The notes under the pieces are model-generated. The model saw only the letters and a list, made by a program, of their open reading frames with translations, searched no databases and was not told the DNA's origin. A program made the translations under genes and the position numbers. Positions 1 through 10,965 of a DNA stretch of 64,000 nt are shown here, one piece after another. How positions within the stretch are numbered: position 1 is the stretch's first letter; every line of letters begins with the position of its first letter. This stretch comes from Takakia lepidozioides (taxonomy: Eukaryota; Streptophyta; Takakiopsida; Takakiales; Takakiaceae), in assembly GCA_030704615.1 (NCBI GenBank), contig CM060734.1:59846042-59910041 (forward strand), written 5' to 3'.

Positions 1-3000
1 CAGAGTTGATGTGAGAAAACTTCCGAACATTCCAATCTGGCACAACACCCTCTGCTCCACAATTATGCACCATCTGCCCATCTGGGATATCCACAATGAC
101 GAGGTCAACGCCTTCCTTCATGGAGGGTTCGGATACCCCCCCACGCACAGGCTCCCTCCTCTTCTTGTGGCGCTCAATGAAGGCATCTACCATTGCCCTC
201 TTCGGTGGCCACCTCTTCATGGTGGATTCGATTGCCAGCCGCTGCTCAACAAGTGCGAAGCTGTCACAGTGGATGCATTTCACCTCACAAGTCGGCACAG
301 ACTTCTGCAGTGGACGCGCCTCAAACAAGGATTGCTTTATGGCTAAGGGCAATGTCGTTGACTTAGGTACTCTGGTAGTAGCCCCCGGAAAAATCAGACT
401 TCGGCTGGGGCCACGGCGTGCGTTTGCTAGGTCCATTCCACCCAGATGCTCGGTGATCCCCATTCTGCCATGCTGTTGAACCTGTTCACCTTCCACCACC
501 TGCACGTCCTCTGTCTCATCCGCCCCTTCCTGGCTTTTCTCCGTCTGGCCTCTGCCTTGTTTGGCAGGAGATGACTACTCGCCGACTCTCTGAGCCTTAA
601 TCTTTGGCTTCTGCTTCCTGGTGCGGCCCTTTTTTGATGCTGCCTCCGCCGCAAGGGCCTCCGTGGTGTGCTCAAGATGAGCGACAGCGGCATTGTGGGC
701 TTCTGCCGCAGCGGTCTCGCTGGCAGGTTGTCCGGGTGGAGGTGGTATTTCTTCACCTAAAGCAAGCGTCTTACATGCTTCTGCCTCCTCCACAGGGATG
801 AAGTTCGGTGGGCAGTCCAACCACCAATAACATTGCAAATGGGAGGACCGCACGTACTCTGTAATCTGCTTGCGATTGTACATGGTGCACTCAGACCGTG
901 TACCTGCCCACTGAGAAACCATCGCCGGAATAGCCTGAATGTGTTTGTTGGGCAAAAGGTAGAAGTTGATGTACCTAAAAAAGTGAGGCATTTCAGATTC
1001 AGAAATCGGCACAGACTATTGCCATTGTCAGCATCCTGTCGGGAAATCTGTGCAGACTTCCCAACTACCACGTCTTGAAATACAACACAGGGTTTGCATT
1101 GTCATACCTGTACACAAGTCGATGTGCAAGTTGCATCCCCCCTGGCTTCTCTAGGACACCCCAGCTCCTGCGTGGGCCCTCCACCATCTCGCAGTGGAAA
1201 AGCTCGTTCCAGTACCCGACCATAAAATGCTCAATCCACCTAAGCAATCCCTTCATGTTCTCTGTCTGACGCACCGCCAAAATCTTTGCCTTGATTAGAG
1301 AGGCCAGTTCCCTCTCCACCGCTTGCATTTGCTGCAACAAACAAGGATTGTCAACATGGCCCTAAAATATCCACCAGACAATCAGATTACATGCAAAGCC
1401 ACTGCAAGTCTGTGCCGACTTCCCAAACTGCATATACACGTGGAGATGAACAGAGTACCTGCCACCACCAAGTGGCCTTGTCCACCCAATCACTGAATTC
1501 CTTGTCCGTTGGTGACACCGGGAAGATTCTCCTGTTGGCCGGCGGCAAATTCCATAGTTTCAACCACCCAATCTTTGCCTCCGCAGAAACGAGGCTGGTG
1601 GCAACCATCTGAAGTTTCTCAAGAGTCATCTCCGCTCTATCCAGGGCGCGCAACTTGTTGTAGTATGTTGTTATCTCAAAAAAGAACCCGTTGCCAAGGG
1701 CTGGATCACAGATAGAATTGTACTTGGCAATCTTTGAGTGCCATTTAGTTTTACACACTGCCAGATTTGCATCAAGAGCTGATTCCACAATCTCTGCATT
1801 CTCCGGGGTGTTGGAAAGGTGGGAATACTCCGCTAGTGTATCATCTGTTATCTCCCAGAATGACTCCTGTGCCATGAACTCCACAAGGCCCTCCCGTGTC
1901 AATGTCATCCAATTTGTGTCTCGTTTGTTGAGGCACTTGAGGTACACCTCATCGGATAGTGAATTCTTGTACTGCTCGATTGGAGTTGTTGCACATAGTT
2001 GGAAATAGTAAAGCTTGTGTGCCAGGTCGGACTTGACATTGCCCTCTTCTGTCACCCTGCATAACAACACTGGAGTAAGCTACACAGAGAGAACAAGGTG
2101 AGGAATGGGTAGTCGTTGCAGACTTCCCATACTATGGCAGTCCACGAAAGTGAAAAAACAACATTACATGCAGAGCCATAGCAAGACCTGGGAAGTCGGT
2201 CCAGACTACTCACTGCCATTGCATAGCTCTGACTGGGTAGTTGGCACAGACTACTCACTCTCATGCCAGACCACATATTGGGTAGTCAGCATGGACTACC
2301 CGAGCAGAGAAGCTCACCATCAAACAGAATAAAATAGCATTGCATCAAACACAGCATGTTACAGAAAGCAACTGCAAAAGTCGGCACAGACTCCTCAGCA
2401 CTGTCACTTCGCATGGGAAATCGGCACCGACTCCCCGCATCCTGCAGTCGGAGTAATCGCCAAGAAATGTTTGCGAATGTGAGCAGAACACTATAGGACT
2501 GACGATAGAAACAATGCTCATATGAGCAGACTATGAAGAAACGTGAGCAGTCTTACACGTTCATGCGATTCATGGCCCTTCTGACCAAAGCGATGTCCTG
2601 TTGTTTCACATCCAAAATCTTCGCATCGACTGCATAGTACCATTCGGGGTCGTCGGCATGCTGCTCTGTTATCACATCCATCCACGCCAAGTAGCGGTGG
2701 TTGCCGCCATAGATATACAACCATTGGTTGCTCAAGAATTCCCAGGTGGTGCCCTTGATGGCCTCCTCAAAGCAGCGGTCCTCCTCCTGCCAATGCATGT
2801 CCCAGGTCGCTCTATCCTCAGCCGTGATGGTGGAAGCCACTCCTGCGGTGTTGTTCATTGCAAGCAGAAAGGACACAAGGGCTCCCTAAAAAAAAAGCTT
2901 CAGCTTCTCTACCCCGGGTCTTTCAGCTCGCTGAACAGCGGGTAGCGTCCTCATCCTGCACAGGGGAACACGTGGAGGGTGGCCTTTTCGGAGAAGATGG

Positions 3001-3383
3001 GAAATGGAGATGTAGGTGTGGTTGAGGGCGCTATCTCTCAATGTCTTTAGAGCTATCTGCCATCTCTCTGCAGTGAGCACCACATCTACGCCAGGCCCTG
3101 GTGGACCCATGGCATGCTGACCCCTGTGCGAGCTCCCTGCTCTCGGCGACGAGCGGTTTGATACCGACATGGGCGAGCGATCTGATTTCTGCTGCCGAGA
3201 GGAGGATGGGGCGGAGGCGTCTGCAGATCCAGATTGCCCTTTTGTGGTGTTCCCCTGCGCCTTCCCTCGCCCGCGCGCCTGCTCGCTGCTCTGCGAACTG
3301 GAAACAATGGTGCGGGTCCTCAGCACCATCTGCGAGGGTCTCTCAAGCTGAAAGTCGGGGTCGTCCTCACCAATAGCCTCCAT
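1..3383 (-). pseudogene. ParB-like / DNA methyltransferase-like gene, diverged copy 1 (runs off left edge)
   Basis: Spliced model on the minus strand: 3383-2557, 2056-1459, 1331-1108, then 974 to the window edge; the junctions keep one frame with GT-AG sites. The start MEAIGEDDPDF opens a Ser/Arg-rich disordered segment. A ParB/sulfiredoxin-like core follows: VPLCRMRTLPAV, then GGNHRYLAW, the G-N-H-R loop typical of ParB-like folds. Helical exons with REGLVEFMAQE and KATWWWQ follow, then YINFYLLPNKH and WLDCPP, a basic linker, and finally VDLVIVDIPDG, which resembles motif IV (DPPY-like) of DNA amino-methyltransferases. Every block aligns to the genes at 48441-53452 and 61319-64000, and three splice positions and phases match (after MNV, after WWWQ, after VYR). 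Two in-frame TAG codons (2886-2888 and 575-577) suggest a pseudogene, unless a hidden intron removes them. The homology between copies is clear from the motifs; the ParB and methyltransferase labels rest on motif reading. Confidence 0.65.
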
Positions 3384-3841
3384 GGTTGCTGAAAAAACCG
3401 GGAGCGCCTCTCCAAAAGCGTTGCGACGTACTGCTGCAATCCACGGAGGGGCAGAAGGCGTGGGCAGACTGAGCGATGAAGCGAAGAGGCGGTTTGGCGG
3501 AAGACGAGAAAGTGGCGGCTTGGTGGAAGTCACTTCACCGCGACGCTTTTGGAAGACATTTCGAAGATGCGCCACTAACATCGCAGGCCCTAACGGGTGC
3601 CTAATCGACACGTGCGCTGCCTGAAAGGTCGTAGTCATCACCTGAAAACGCACAATTTCCGGCAAGTCTGCACAGACTTCCCGGCACTTCAATCCCCAAC
3701 GCGTGACCACACGACACGTGCAGTGCCGCAAAACGTCACACGTAGCGTCTGAATGTGGAATTTTGTGGCAAGTCTGTGCAGACTTGCCAGTGATGTCTGC
3801 CTGATAATGATGTGTCCGGGAAGTCTGCCCAGACTTCCCGG
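286..3841. repeat. Dispersed ~22-bp palindromes, family 1
   Basis: The half-site is GGGAAGTCTG, followed by a 2-bp centre and its reverse complement. Copies of varying quality lie near 286-309, 1001-1023, 1041-1062, 1404-1424, 2107-2128, 2190-2211, 2235-2256, 2280-2301, 2374-2396, 2415-2436, 3661-3682, 3767-3788 and 3816-3841. The copy at 3767-3788 has perfect 10-bp arms and the one at 3816-3841 has perfect 12-bp arms. Most lie in introns of, or upstream of, the ParB-like gene. They look like binding sites for a symmetric dimer; that is inference. Confidence 0.8.
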
Positions 3842-3849
3842 ATTATGTC

Positions 3850-5633
3850 CGCCTTTTGCAAACCATACTTGCGCAAACCCCTCTTCACTATCTGAACCAC
3901 TCTCTCTGCCAAGCCATCGGCCTCAGGATGATCTCGAGAAGTGGTATGGTGGTCTATCAAGGCTTTATCACACAAAGCCTGAAACTCCCCCAAGAACTCT
4001 CTCCCTTGGTCCATGAGTACCTCAGCTGGAGCACCGAAACGGCTAAGCACACGATCCAGGAATGCATACGCAGCCCCCTCACTAGCCTTGTCAGGCAATA
4101 GAACCAACTCAATCCACTTGGAGAAGTGCTCCACCATCACCAACACATATCTGTGGTGGCGCATCGTCAGTGGCAACGGCCCTGTGAAGTCAAGACTCCA
4201 CCTGTAGCCCAATCCCATGATGGGTAATGGATGCAATTGTGGTGTAAGGGCATTGAATGAAACACGTACCCTGTCACACACCATGCACCTAGCCACAAAC
4301 TGTTGCACCTCTGTGTGCATACCATGCCACCAATACTGCCCCTGCAGTAAACTATGAGTGCGTCGCACTCCAAAATGCCCCTACTCCTCATGGGCATGCC
4401 ACACTAACCGTGCACGCTGTGTTGGGTGAGGCACAATCCTCACCCGACCATCCTCCCATACTTGAAGTAGGTGTATCCCCTCCCACTTGAACCTCTTGGC
4501 TTGTTGCAGGATCCGATCCCTCTCCTTGGCAGTCACACTAGCTGTCGTGTCTCCAGTGCGGAGGTAGTCCAACACAACCGAATCCTCATGTATATCTCTG
4601 GCACCACTTGGCTCATCACTAGCCTCAGGGTCCTCAGACGCTTCGTCTACAGTCATCCGGCCTGTTGTAGGTCCAACCTGACCTCCCGATGCCAAGATAC
4701 ACAAAAAGGCAGATGCATGCCATCCCGGCACCATCTCCTCGTCCGTCTCACCATGCCACCGAGCCCCAGTGTCATCCTGCTGGCTCGTGCATGGATTGCG
4801 ACTCAATCCATCCGCATCCCTATTGACCAAACCTGATCGATGCACAACCTGAAAGTCATACTCTTGGAGTATAAGTGCCTACCGTGCAAGCTTCCCCGTA
4901 AGCTTGTCTGACTCCATCAACCACTTGAGTGGCTGGTGATCCGTGACAAGGGTGAAGAGATTGCCGTATAGATAGCACCTGAAGTGTGCCACGGCCCACA
5001 CTGCAGCTAAGCACTCCCCCTCATATGAGCTATACTTAGACTTTGCAGCGTTGTTCGAGCGGCTAGCATAAGCCACTACGAACTCTCTTCCCTCATCATC
5101 CACCTATGTGAGCACCGCTCCAAGCCCCAGCATGCTCCAATCTGTATGCAGCTGAAAGGGACGCCCCCTGATAGGTCGTCTCAAGATGGGCGCCGAGGTC
5201 AACCTCGCTTTGAGCTCCTGAAAAGTTCGCTCTTGCTCATCTTCCCACTGCCACTCCAGGTCTACCTTGGTCAGCTTGGTTAGAGCCTTTGCAATAGCAC
5301 TAAATCCCTTGACAAACCGTCTATAGTAGTTTGCCAACCCCATGAAAGCTCGAACTTGGCTCACATCCGTAGGGCGTGGAATCTGTGCAATGGCCTCTAC
5401 CTTAGTCTGCTGCACCCCCAATCCTCCAGGATATATCATGTGGCCCAGATACTCAATCTGATTGTGGAAGAACTTGCACTTCCCCGGATGTAATTTCAAT
5501 CCGTGCGCTCTCAAGCGCTCAAACACCACCTGAAGGTGTCTCTCGTGCTCCTCCACCGTAGCACTAAAGATGATGATGTCATTTATGTAGCACCGAGCAA
5601 AGTCTACTCCTGCTAGAATCCTGTCCATGACTC
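3850..5633 (-). pseudogene. Ty3/gypsy pol, C-terminal half (RT end, RNase H, integrase), interrupted and decayed
   Basis: Read on the minus strand from 5633: RT palm and connection (ARCYINDIIIFS, where YxDD has become YIND, then GHMIYPGGLG and FMGLANYYRRFVKGF), RNase H (YASRSNNAAKSKYSSYEGE, VTDHQPLKWLM), then integrase with the zinc-binding segment (YWWHGMHTEVQQFVARCMVC) and DDE core (WSLDFTGPLP, FGAPAEVLMDQGREF, HPEADGLAERVVQ). In-frame TAG stops lie near 5104, 4878 and 4384, each at a place where CAG is expected. Integrase stops matching near 3850, where the palindromic flank of the ParB-like gene begins. The upstream half of the same pol lies at 23472-24310, across the CACTA insertion. Dead element. 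Confidence 0.9.
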
Positions 5634-5636
5634 TTT

Positions 5637-5664
5637 CACTACAAGAGATGAGCGTTTTTAGGAC
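5637..5664 (+). repeat. CACTA element left terminal inverted repeat
   Basis: Begins CACTACAAG and pairs with 23441-23468. A subterminal GTCATAAAAACG motif at about 5681 recurs just inside the right end. Confidence 0.85.
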
Positions 5665-5759
5665 TACGGATTTGGCGGAGTCATAAAAACGTGTGAGCTC
5701 GCTGTTTTTGGGAGAGAGACGAGACGAGGAGACACTAGCCGTTCTTGGGAGAGTCAGCT

Positions 5760-7100
5760 TGGTCTTAGCAGGCCGTGTTTCAATCTATGCCTGCTCAGCT
5801 GCACCGTGGTGGTTCGATCTCACATACCAATCCAACATTACCTGACTACAGATACAAGCAGCACACACAAGGGGTCCTTTTGGGCTGATGGTCGGTCAAA
5901 TCCTCTATGGGTCATGATACAAGGTAAAGGCCAATGTGGTGAGGATACCTTCTTCTTTGACCTATTTCAGCCTGTTTTGCTCTGTTTGGCAACATGAAAG
6001 TATCCAAAAACAGGTAATAGAGATGAGGAGGAGCTTTGGAATGAACACTTTTCCGACCCCAGTCAATGGCGAGACAATGGAGACAAAAAGGTGAATGCAT
6101 GTTGGACTACACTAGAGAGAAGTAGATGCAATTTAGAATTAGAACTACTGTAATAATTAGGGTTGGGGTTTGTTGGAAGAACTTCACGCCGTCAGTGTCA
6201 GCTGCTAGCAGCAAGTATTCATGATTTGTACACAGACAGGGGTAGCTAAAGGACCAGGGATAGAGGTCCAGGTTATCCAAGAGGGCCGGATTTCAAACAC
6301 AAGATTAGTTCTGATTCCCCGTGGATCAATAGCTACAAGAAATCTGCTAATGAGAAAATGGTCTGCTAATGAAAGCATGTTTTTCAACACATTTCACCCT
6401 GTTTTTCCCTCTTATCAGAATCGGCCCTAAATTTCCATGTTGAATTCTGCAAGTTAGTTGGTTTAGTGAACCTGGGATAGTTTGGAGTGACTTTGATATG
6501 ATATTGCCAATGTGACAACAGGAAAGTATCCAAAAGAGGTAACAAAGATGAGGAGAAGCTTTGGAATGAATACTTTTCTGACCCCAGTCAATGGTGGGAC
6601 AACCAAGGCAAAAATGTGAATACCTGTCAGATTACCAGATGTCATTTTGAACACTGCCCCTGCCTTGGTGGACATGTATGTCAAATGTGGGTGCATCGAG
6701 GATGCAAAGGGAGTGTTCAACACTATGGCTGAACGAGATGTGGTGTCATGGACTGCGATGTTTGCAGGGTATGCACAACATGGGCGTGGGATGGAGGCTT
6801 TGAAGACCTATGAGCAAATTATGAGGGAAGGGATACTGAAGCCCGACCACATAACTTGTGTATGTGTTTGCAATGCATGTGCAAGCCTGGCAGCCCTGGA
6901 AAAGGGCAGAAGGTCTATGGTTGCATCGTCAAAGCTGCAAATGTACCAGATGTCATTTTGAATACTCCCCTGGTGGACAATATGTATGCCAAATGTAGGT
7001 GTAGCAAGGATGCAAAGGGAGTGTTCAACAACATGGCTGAACAAGATGTGGTGTCTTGGAGTACCATGATGACCACCTTCCCCGGTGACTCTCTCTCTCT
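5760..7100 (+). pseudogene. Captured chimeric gene fragment: PDF-like motif plus PPR repeats
   Basis: Shifting frames encode, in order, AQLHRGGS, GSFWADGRSNPL, LFQPV, then two copies of a LWNE(H/Y)FSDPSQWxDN block (about 6020 and 6545) and PPR repeats (ALVDMYVKCGCIEDAKGVF, AERDVVSWTAMFAGYAQHGRG, LEKGR). The WWDN block resembles the PDF motif of plant organellar single-stranded-DNA-binding (OSB) proteins; that match comes from family knowledge, not a search. The same modules (GSFWVDGRLNPL, PSRWWDN, then PPR) occur at 45660-44200 on the minus strand, so the chimera pre-dates capture or was copied. No continuous frame exists and the DYW domain is absent. Confidence 0.65.
5997..6620 (+). repeat. 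Direct duplication of a ~100-bp PDF-motif block
   Basis: 5997-6095 and 6519-6615 are similar copies (both carry AAAGTATCCAAAA and CTTTGGAATGAA, then CCCCAGTCAATGG). The sequence between them (6219-6360) has a diverged direct copy at 22359-22500 near the other end of the CACTA element. Confidence 0.75.
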
Positions 7101-7240
7101 CCCTCTCTCTCCCTCTCTCCAACTACTTGTTTGGGATTATCAATTTTTTGGAAATACTATATATTTTTAATCCCAATTTTTAAGGTTTCATCCATACTGA
7201 ATGAAATTTCTGTTATAACCATAACTGGATGATTTATAGG

Positions 7241-8395
7241 TGTTAGAGGACTGTAGGGGACTTAGACACTTATACGGGATCTGTAGGGTACCCTTAATTT
7301 TTGCACAGACTGAGACCAACAGGAGCCTTAGGGGTGACAGCAGCGCACTGTAGAGGGGGGTTACATAGCCCACACAGCCGACACAGCAGTCACAGTCCAC
7401 ACAGACGACACAGCAGTCACAGGCCACACAGCCAACACAGCCCGTCAGTGTCGTCACAGCCCACACAGCCCGTCACAGTCGTCACAGCCCACACAGCCCA
7501 CACAGCCCACACAGCCCGTCACAGTCGTCACAGCAGACACAGCCGACACAGCAGTCACAGCCCACACAGCCGACACAGCAGTCACAGGCCACACAGCCAA
7601 CACAGCCCGTCACAGTCGTCACAGCCCACACAGCCCACACAGCCCGTCACAGTCGTCACAGCAGACACAGCCCACACAGCCAGTCACAGCCCGGCACAGC
7701 CACACAGCCAGTCACAGCCCGACACAGCCAAACACAGCCAGTCACCGCTTGACACAGCTGTCACGATAATAGGGAACGAAGAGTATGACAGGGAACGACT
7801 GTGGGGAACAACACCTGTGAAGGGAACATGTTAGTTCACATACGACGGTTAGAGAGGGAAACGGTTAGAACCGCGGATAGGAGGATAAAGGGAGAAACGG
7901 GGAATGAAGGGGGATCATCATTATTCGGAGGGGGACTTCGGAGTCAGGCAGGAGCGGAGATCGGAGGCAAGAGATGGAGAGCACGATGAAGGAGGAGAGA
8001 TGATTAGTAGATGCTTGTTATATGCAAAGCTGTAGTGATATTGGAGAGCAGATTAGAGACATAATGACTTCGGCCTGATACCTGATAAATCATAATCTGA
8101 TACTTATACGATACAATCACACTGTGTAGAGAGATCTGAGAGAAGCTGTGGATTGAATGGATGAGTGAAGGAAACCGATAGATTGATGAAGCAAACTGAT
8201 ACTTAATTATCAATGCCAAAGGTAGCTAAGATGAATGCGAAAAGGGAAACGCATAGGAAACACCCCATGATACACTAGCTGTAGGTCATGACTGATTGTT
8301 CTGCGCGGGCTGAGTACTTAGAGATTTCCAACTCTTCTATCTTGGAGTTTCCGCCTCGGATAGCGAAGGGATGGGTGAGTAAAAGCCGCGCGACA
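7241..8395 (+). repeat. 5' LTR (1155 bp)
   Basis: Starts TGTTAGAGGACTG and ends CCGCGCGACA just before the primer-binding site. It contains a long CACAGCC-type tandem repeat at 7365-7760. It differs from the 3' LTR mainly in the number of those repeats. Confidence 0.92.
7365..7760 (+). repeat. CACAGCC-family degenerate tandem repeat inside the 5' LTR
   Basis: Reiterated short units (CACACAGCC, GACACAGCAGT, CGTCACAGTCGT) fill about 400 bp. The reading frames are Ser/His/Gln-rich only because of the repeat. Related units recur in the 3' LTR (19780-20210) and, independently, after integrase (15135-15385). Confidence 0.9.
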
Positions 8396-8983
8396 TTTGG
8401 CGACCATACTGGGGACCTGGGACATGAACAACCAGATGTGACAGGCATCTGGTGGGATCATGGTGGTTGGACCATTAAAGAATTTGAAGTGAATCAAATT
8501 CCCTGTGGAACGAAGGAAGAAAGATTGTCCAAACAATTCTTTCAAAGGTTCTTGGAATTGCCAGACGGATGTAAAGAAAATATTCTTAAACGAGTGCATG
8601 ATGCTGATCCAGAATGGGGTCTGGAGAAAGGAGTGATAAAGATTTATCAGGTAGCCTGTAGAGGAAGAGCACGTTGGTTACCAACATTAGTTTATGTGAT
8701 AGCGTTGCTATCCATTAAACGAGTAGAGTTTGAAGGCTGGGAAGAAAGAAAGGTGAATGTTTATACTCATATGCATGAAGAGCTTGTACTGGTAAAGAAT
8801 TGGATTCCAAAGGATATTTTGTGGATCAAACTCACACCAAGAACAGCTTTTCAGACTTGTTTGCCATATGGTTATATGGTAACGGAGACTTCAAGTATAG
8901 CCAAGGGTGCATTGAAGCTTGAAAGAAACCCAGGCATATACGAGAGATATTACAGAAGAGAGTTTTGGTTATTGCCACATTAA
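8288..8983 (+). CDS. ORF upstream of gag, starting inside the 5' LTR (231 codons)
   Basis: Open frame beginning MTDCSARAEYLE in the LTR and crossing the primer-binding site. The part after the LTR (WWDHGGWTIKEFEV, FFQRFLELPDG, YERYYRREFWLLPH) has ordinary protein composition and no motif I recognise. Some Tat-lineage elements (Ogre type) carry an extra ORF before gag, which would fit. It may instead be the 5' part of gag, with the first codon downstream of the LTR. Confidence 0.5.
   Translation: MTDCSARAEYLEISNSSILEFPPRIAKGWVSKSRATFGDHTGDLGHEQPDVTGIWWDHGGWTIKEFEVNQIPCGTKEERLSKQFFQRFLELPDGCKENILKRVHDADPEWGLEKGVIKIYQVACRGRARWLPTLVYVIALLSIKRVEFEGWEERKVNVYTHMHEELVLVKNWIPKDILWIKLTPRTAFQTCLPYGYMVTETSSIAKGALKLERNPGIYERYYRREFWLLPH
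8396..8420 (+). other. Primer-binding site
   Basis: TTTGGCGACCATACTGGGGA directly follows the 5' LTR. The TGGCG...GGGGA pattern is typical of plant gypsy primer sites; the tRNA is not identified. Confidence 0.7.
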
Positions 8984-8999
8984 AAGAAATGAAAGACAT

Positions 9000-10951
9000 G
9001 GGACATGAGTGATGAAAGAGAAGCTAGACGACAAGATATTCATCAAAAAGAGAAAGCTATCTGAAAGCTAATTATCCATATCTTTGGGAGAGAGGAATAG
9101 ACATAGGGGAATCATCTGGACCTCTCACACCATCAAGATCAAAAAGTGCATCACCTATACCGGAAGAACTAGAGTTGGATGCCACTCCTTCTGTTTCTTT
9201 GCAAGAAAGATTAAGGGAATTGGTACAGGAAGAAGATCAATCACGAGGTGAAAGATCTGAGGTACATCCTTGGATAAAAGACTTGACAGAAATCTTTGAT
9301 AAGAGTTGGCATGGAACACCAAAAGCAGAACTCCAGTTTCTGAAGCAGAAGATGAAGAAGGAGAAGAGGATGTGGCAGAGCCAACGGAGAGTTCAGACTC
9401 TCCAACACCATTACAGTTGAGTTACATGAGTGAAGAAGAAACCCAAGGGCAGAACTTGGAGGATGAAAACAGAGAGAAGAAATTAGAAGAGGAAGAATAT
9501 GAAGAAGTAGACCCAACAGCTGAGGTTGAGACTACAACCAGGACATCCCAACCCGTTGGACCTGGATCAAGTGGAGCACTTGGATCACAGGCCAACGAAG
9601 GTGTCGGCTCAGGGGATCAGGCGGGCTGCCTGGATCTGGCTCTGGGGGGACAGGGAGTGTGGGAAGTAGTGCAACTGAAGCTGGGAATACTGTGAATATC
9701 GTGGGACCAGAAGCAAGGAGTGCTCAAGGGCCACCACTTGGTGGAAGATCCACCACAAAAACAACAGGTCCAGAAGGACCAGCACCAGCAAGGGTGCCAG
9801 CACCTGCCAGTGGGCAGAAGGTAGGGCCACAGATGGCGTTACAACCAACACGGGCAAAACCACCCTTTCCAATATATTCAGGAAAAGGGGATCCCGATGT
9901 ACACATTAGCCAATTTGAGCACATGTGTATAGTGAACAATGAGAATGGCGATGATGCCAAGATGAGACTGTTTCCTTGTTCACTTATCAAAAAAGCAAGT
10001 GAATGGTATGCAAGATTCCCTGATAATCATTTCCTAACCTGGAATGGCTTGAATACAGCATTTCGAAATAGGTTCAGGACAAGTAAAACTGAGGATGAAG
10101 TGTATGGAAGTTTACAACAGCTGAAGCAGAAGAAGCATGAAACTGTTGAAGAGTATATGGAGAAGATGGAATTGAATAATGAAAAAGCTGGCTGCAGTAC
10201 CAGCGCCCGGTTTACAGAAGACTTGGTTTGTGAGTGGATTAAGACCAGAGTTGCAAAAGAAAGTGGATATGTTACCCCATAATACAGTGGAGGAGGCATT
10301 TGAAACTGCGAACAGAATTGAGCAATTGGGAATGCTCAGGAGAGAGAAAAAGAAGATGAGGACTCTGAGGATGAGTCAGATGAAGAAGAAGAGCAAGAAC
10401 TAAAAAGAAAGAGTAAGAGAAAGGAGAAGTTGAAGAGGGATAACTATGAAAAAAAATTGGAAGAAATCTTGAAGAAGTATGCCACAGAGGCTGCAACACA
10501 TTGGAGGAAGGGTGTATGGTGTGCAAAGTGCCAGAATGAAGGCCATACCACCACAGAATGCCACATGAAGGAGAAACACTGTACTATCTGTAAAATGGAT
10601 AACCATTCTACTGAGAATTGTTACTACAACAGAAGGACAGCTGCAAGAGAACCTAGGCAAGTAAGGGTGCATCAGGTGCAGCCCCAGCCAAGAAGAAATA
10701 ATGATCAGGACCACTATGGTAGGTCTGGTGGTTATAACAATGGCATGGAAGGAGAGGTAATTCAAGAGGGAATTACCAAGGAAATTCCAGAGGCAACTAT
10801 CAGGGTAATCCAAGGGGGAATTACCAGCCCGGGAATCAGGATTATAGAAATAATCCAAGAACAGACCAAGGGCGAGGACCCAATGGTGAAGAGCTATGTT
10901 ACTATTGTAATCAGCCAGGACATCGCAAGGCAGCCTGTTCATTCTGGATAA
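9000..10951 (+). CDS. gag region: capsid and zinc knuckles, frameshifted
   Basis: An acidic, Gly/Pro-rich lead (9175-9800) precedes a retrotransposon gag core from about 9850 (FPIYSGKGDPDVHISQFE, SEWYARFP, LNTAFRNRF). The frame shifts near 10180 and continues as KLAAVPAPGLQKTWFVSGL and EEAFETANRIEQLG. Two CCHC knuckles follow in the frame at 10430-10951 (CAKCQNEGHTTTEC, CTICKMDNHSTENC), and a third (CYYCNQPGHRKAAC) lies near 10900 in another frame. At least three frame changes, so this copy would not make full-length Gag as read. Confidence 0.8.
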
Positions 10952-10965
10952 GACACCAGAATGAG

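Noticed and set aside
131-145. Possible frameshift at the C-run in copy 1
   Set aside because: Recounting gives seven C, which keeps the frame from the linker into VDLVIVDIPDG.
7365-7760. CRISPR-like array
   Set aside because: Units are 8-12 bp with no unique spacers, and this is a plant nuclear LTR.
7301-7834. Ser/His/Gln-rich ORF in the 5' LTR (and its twin at 19715-20224)
   Set aside because: Open only because the CACAGCC repeat lacks stops; it is LTR repeat DNA.
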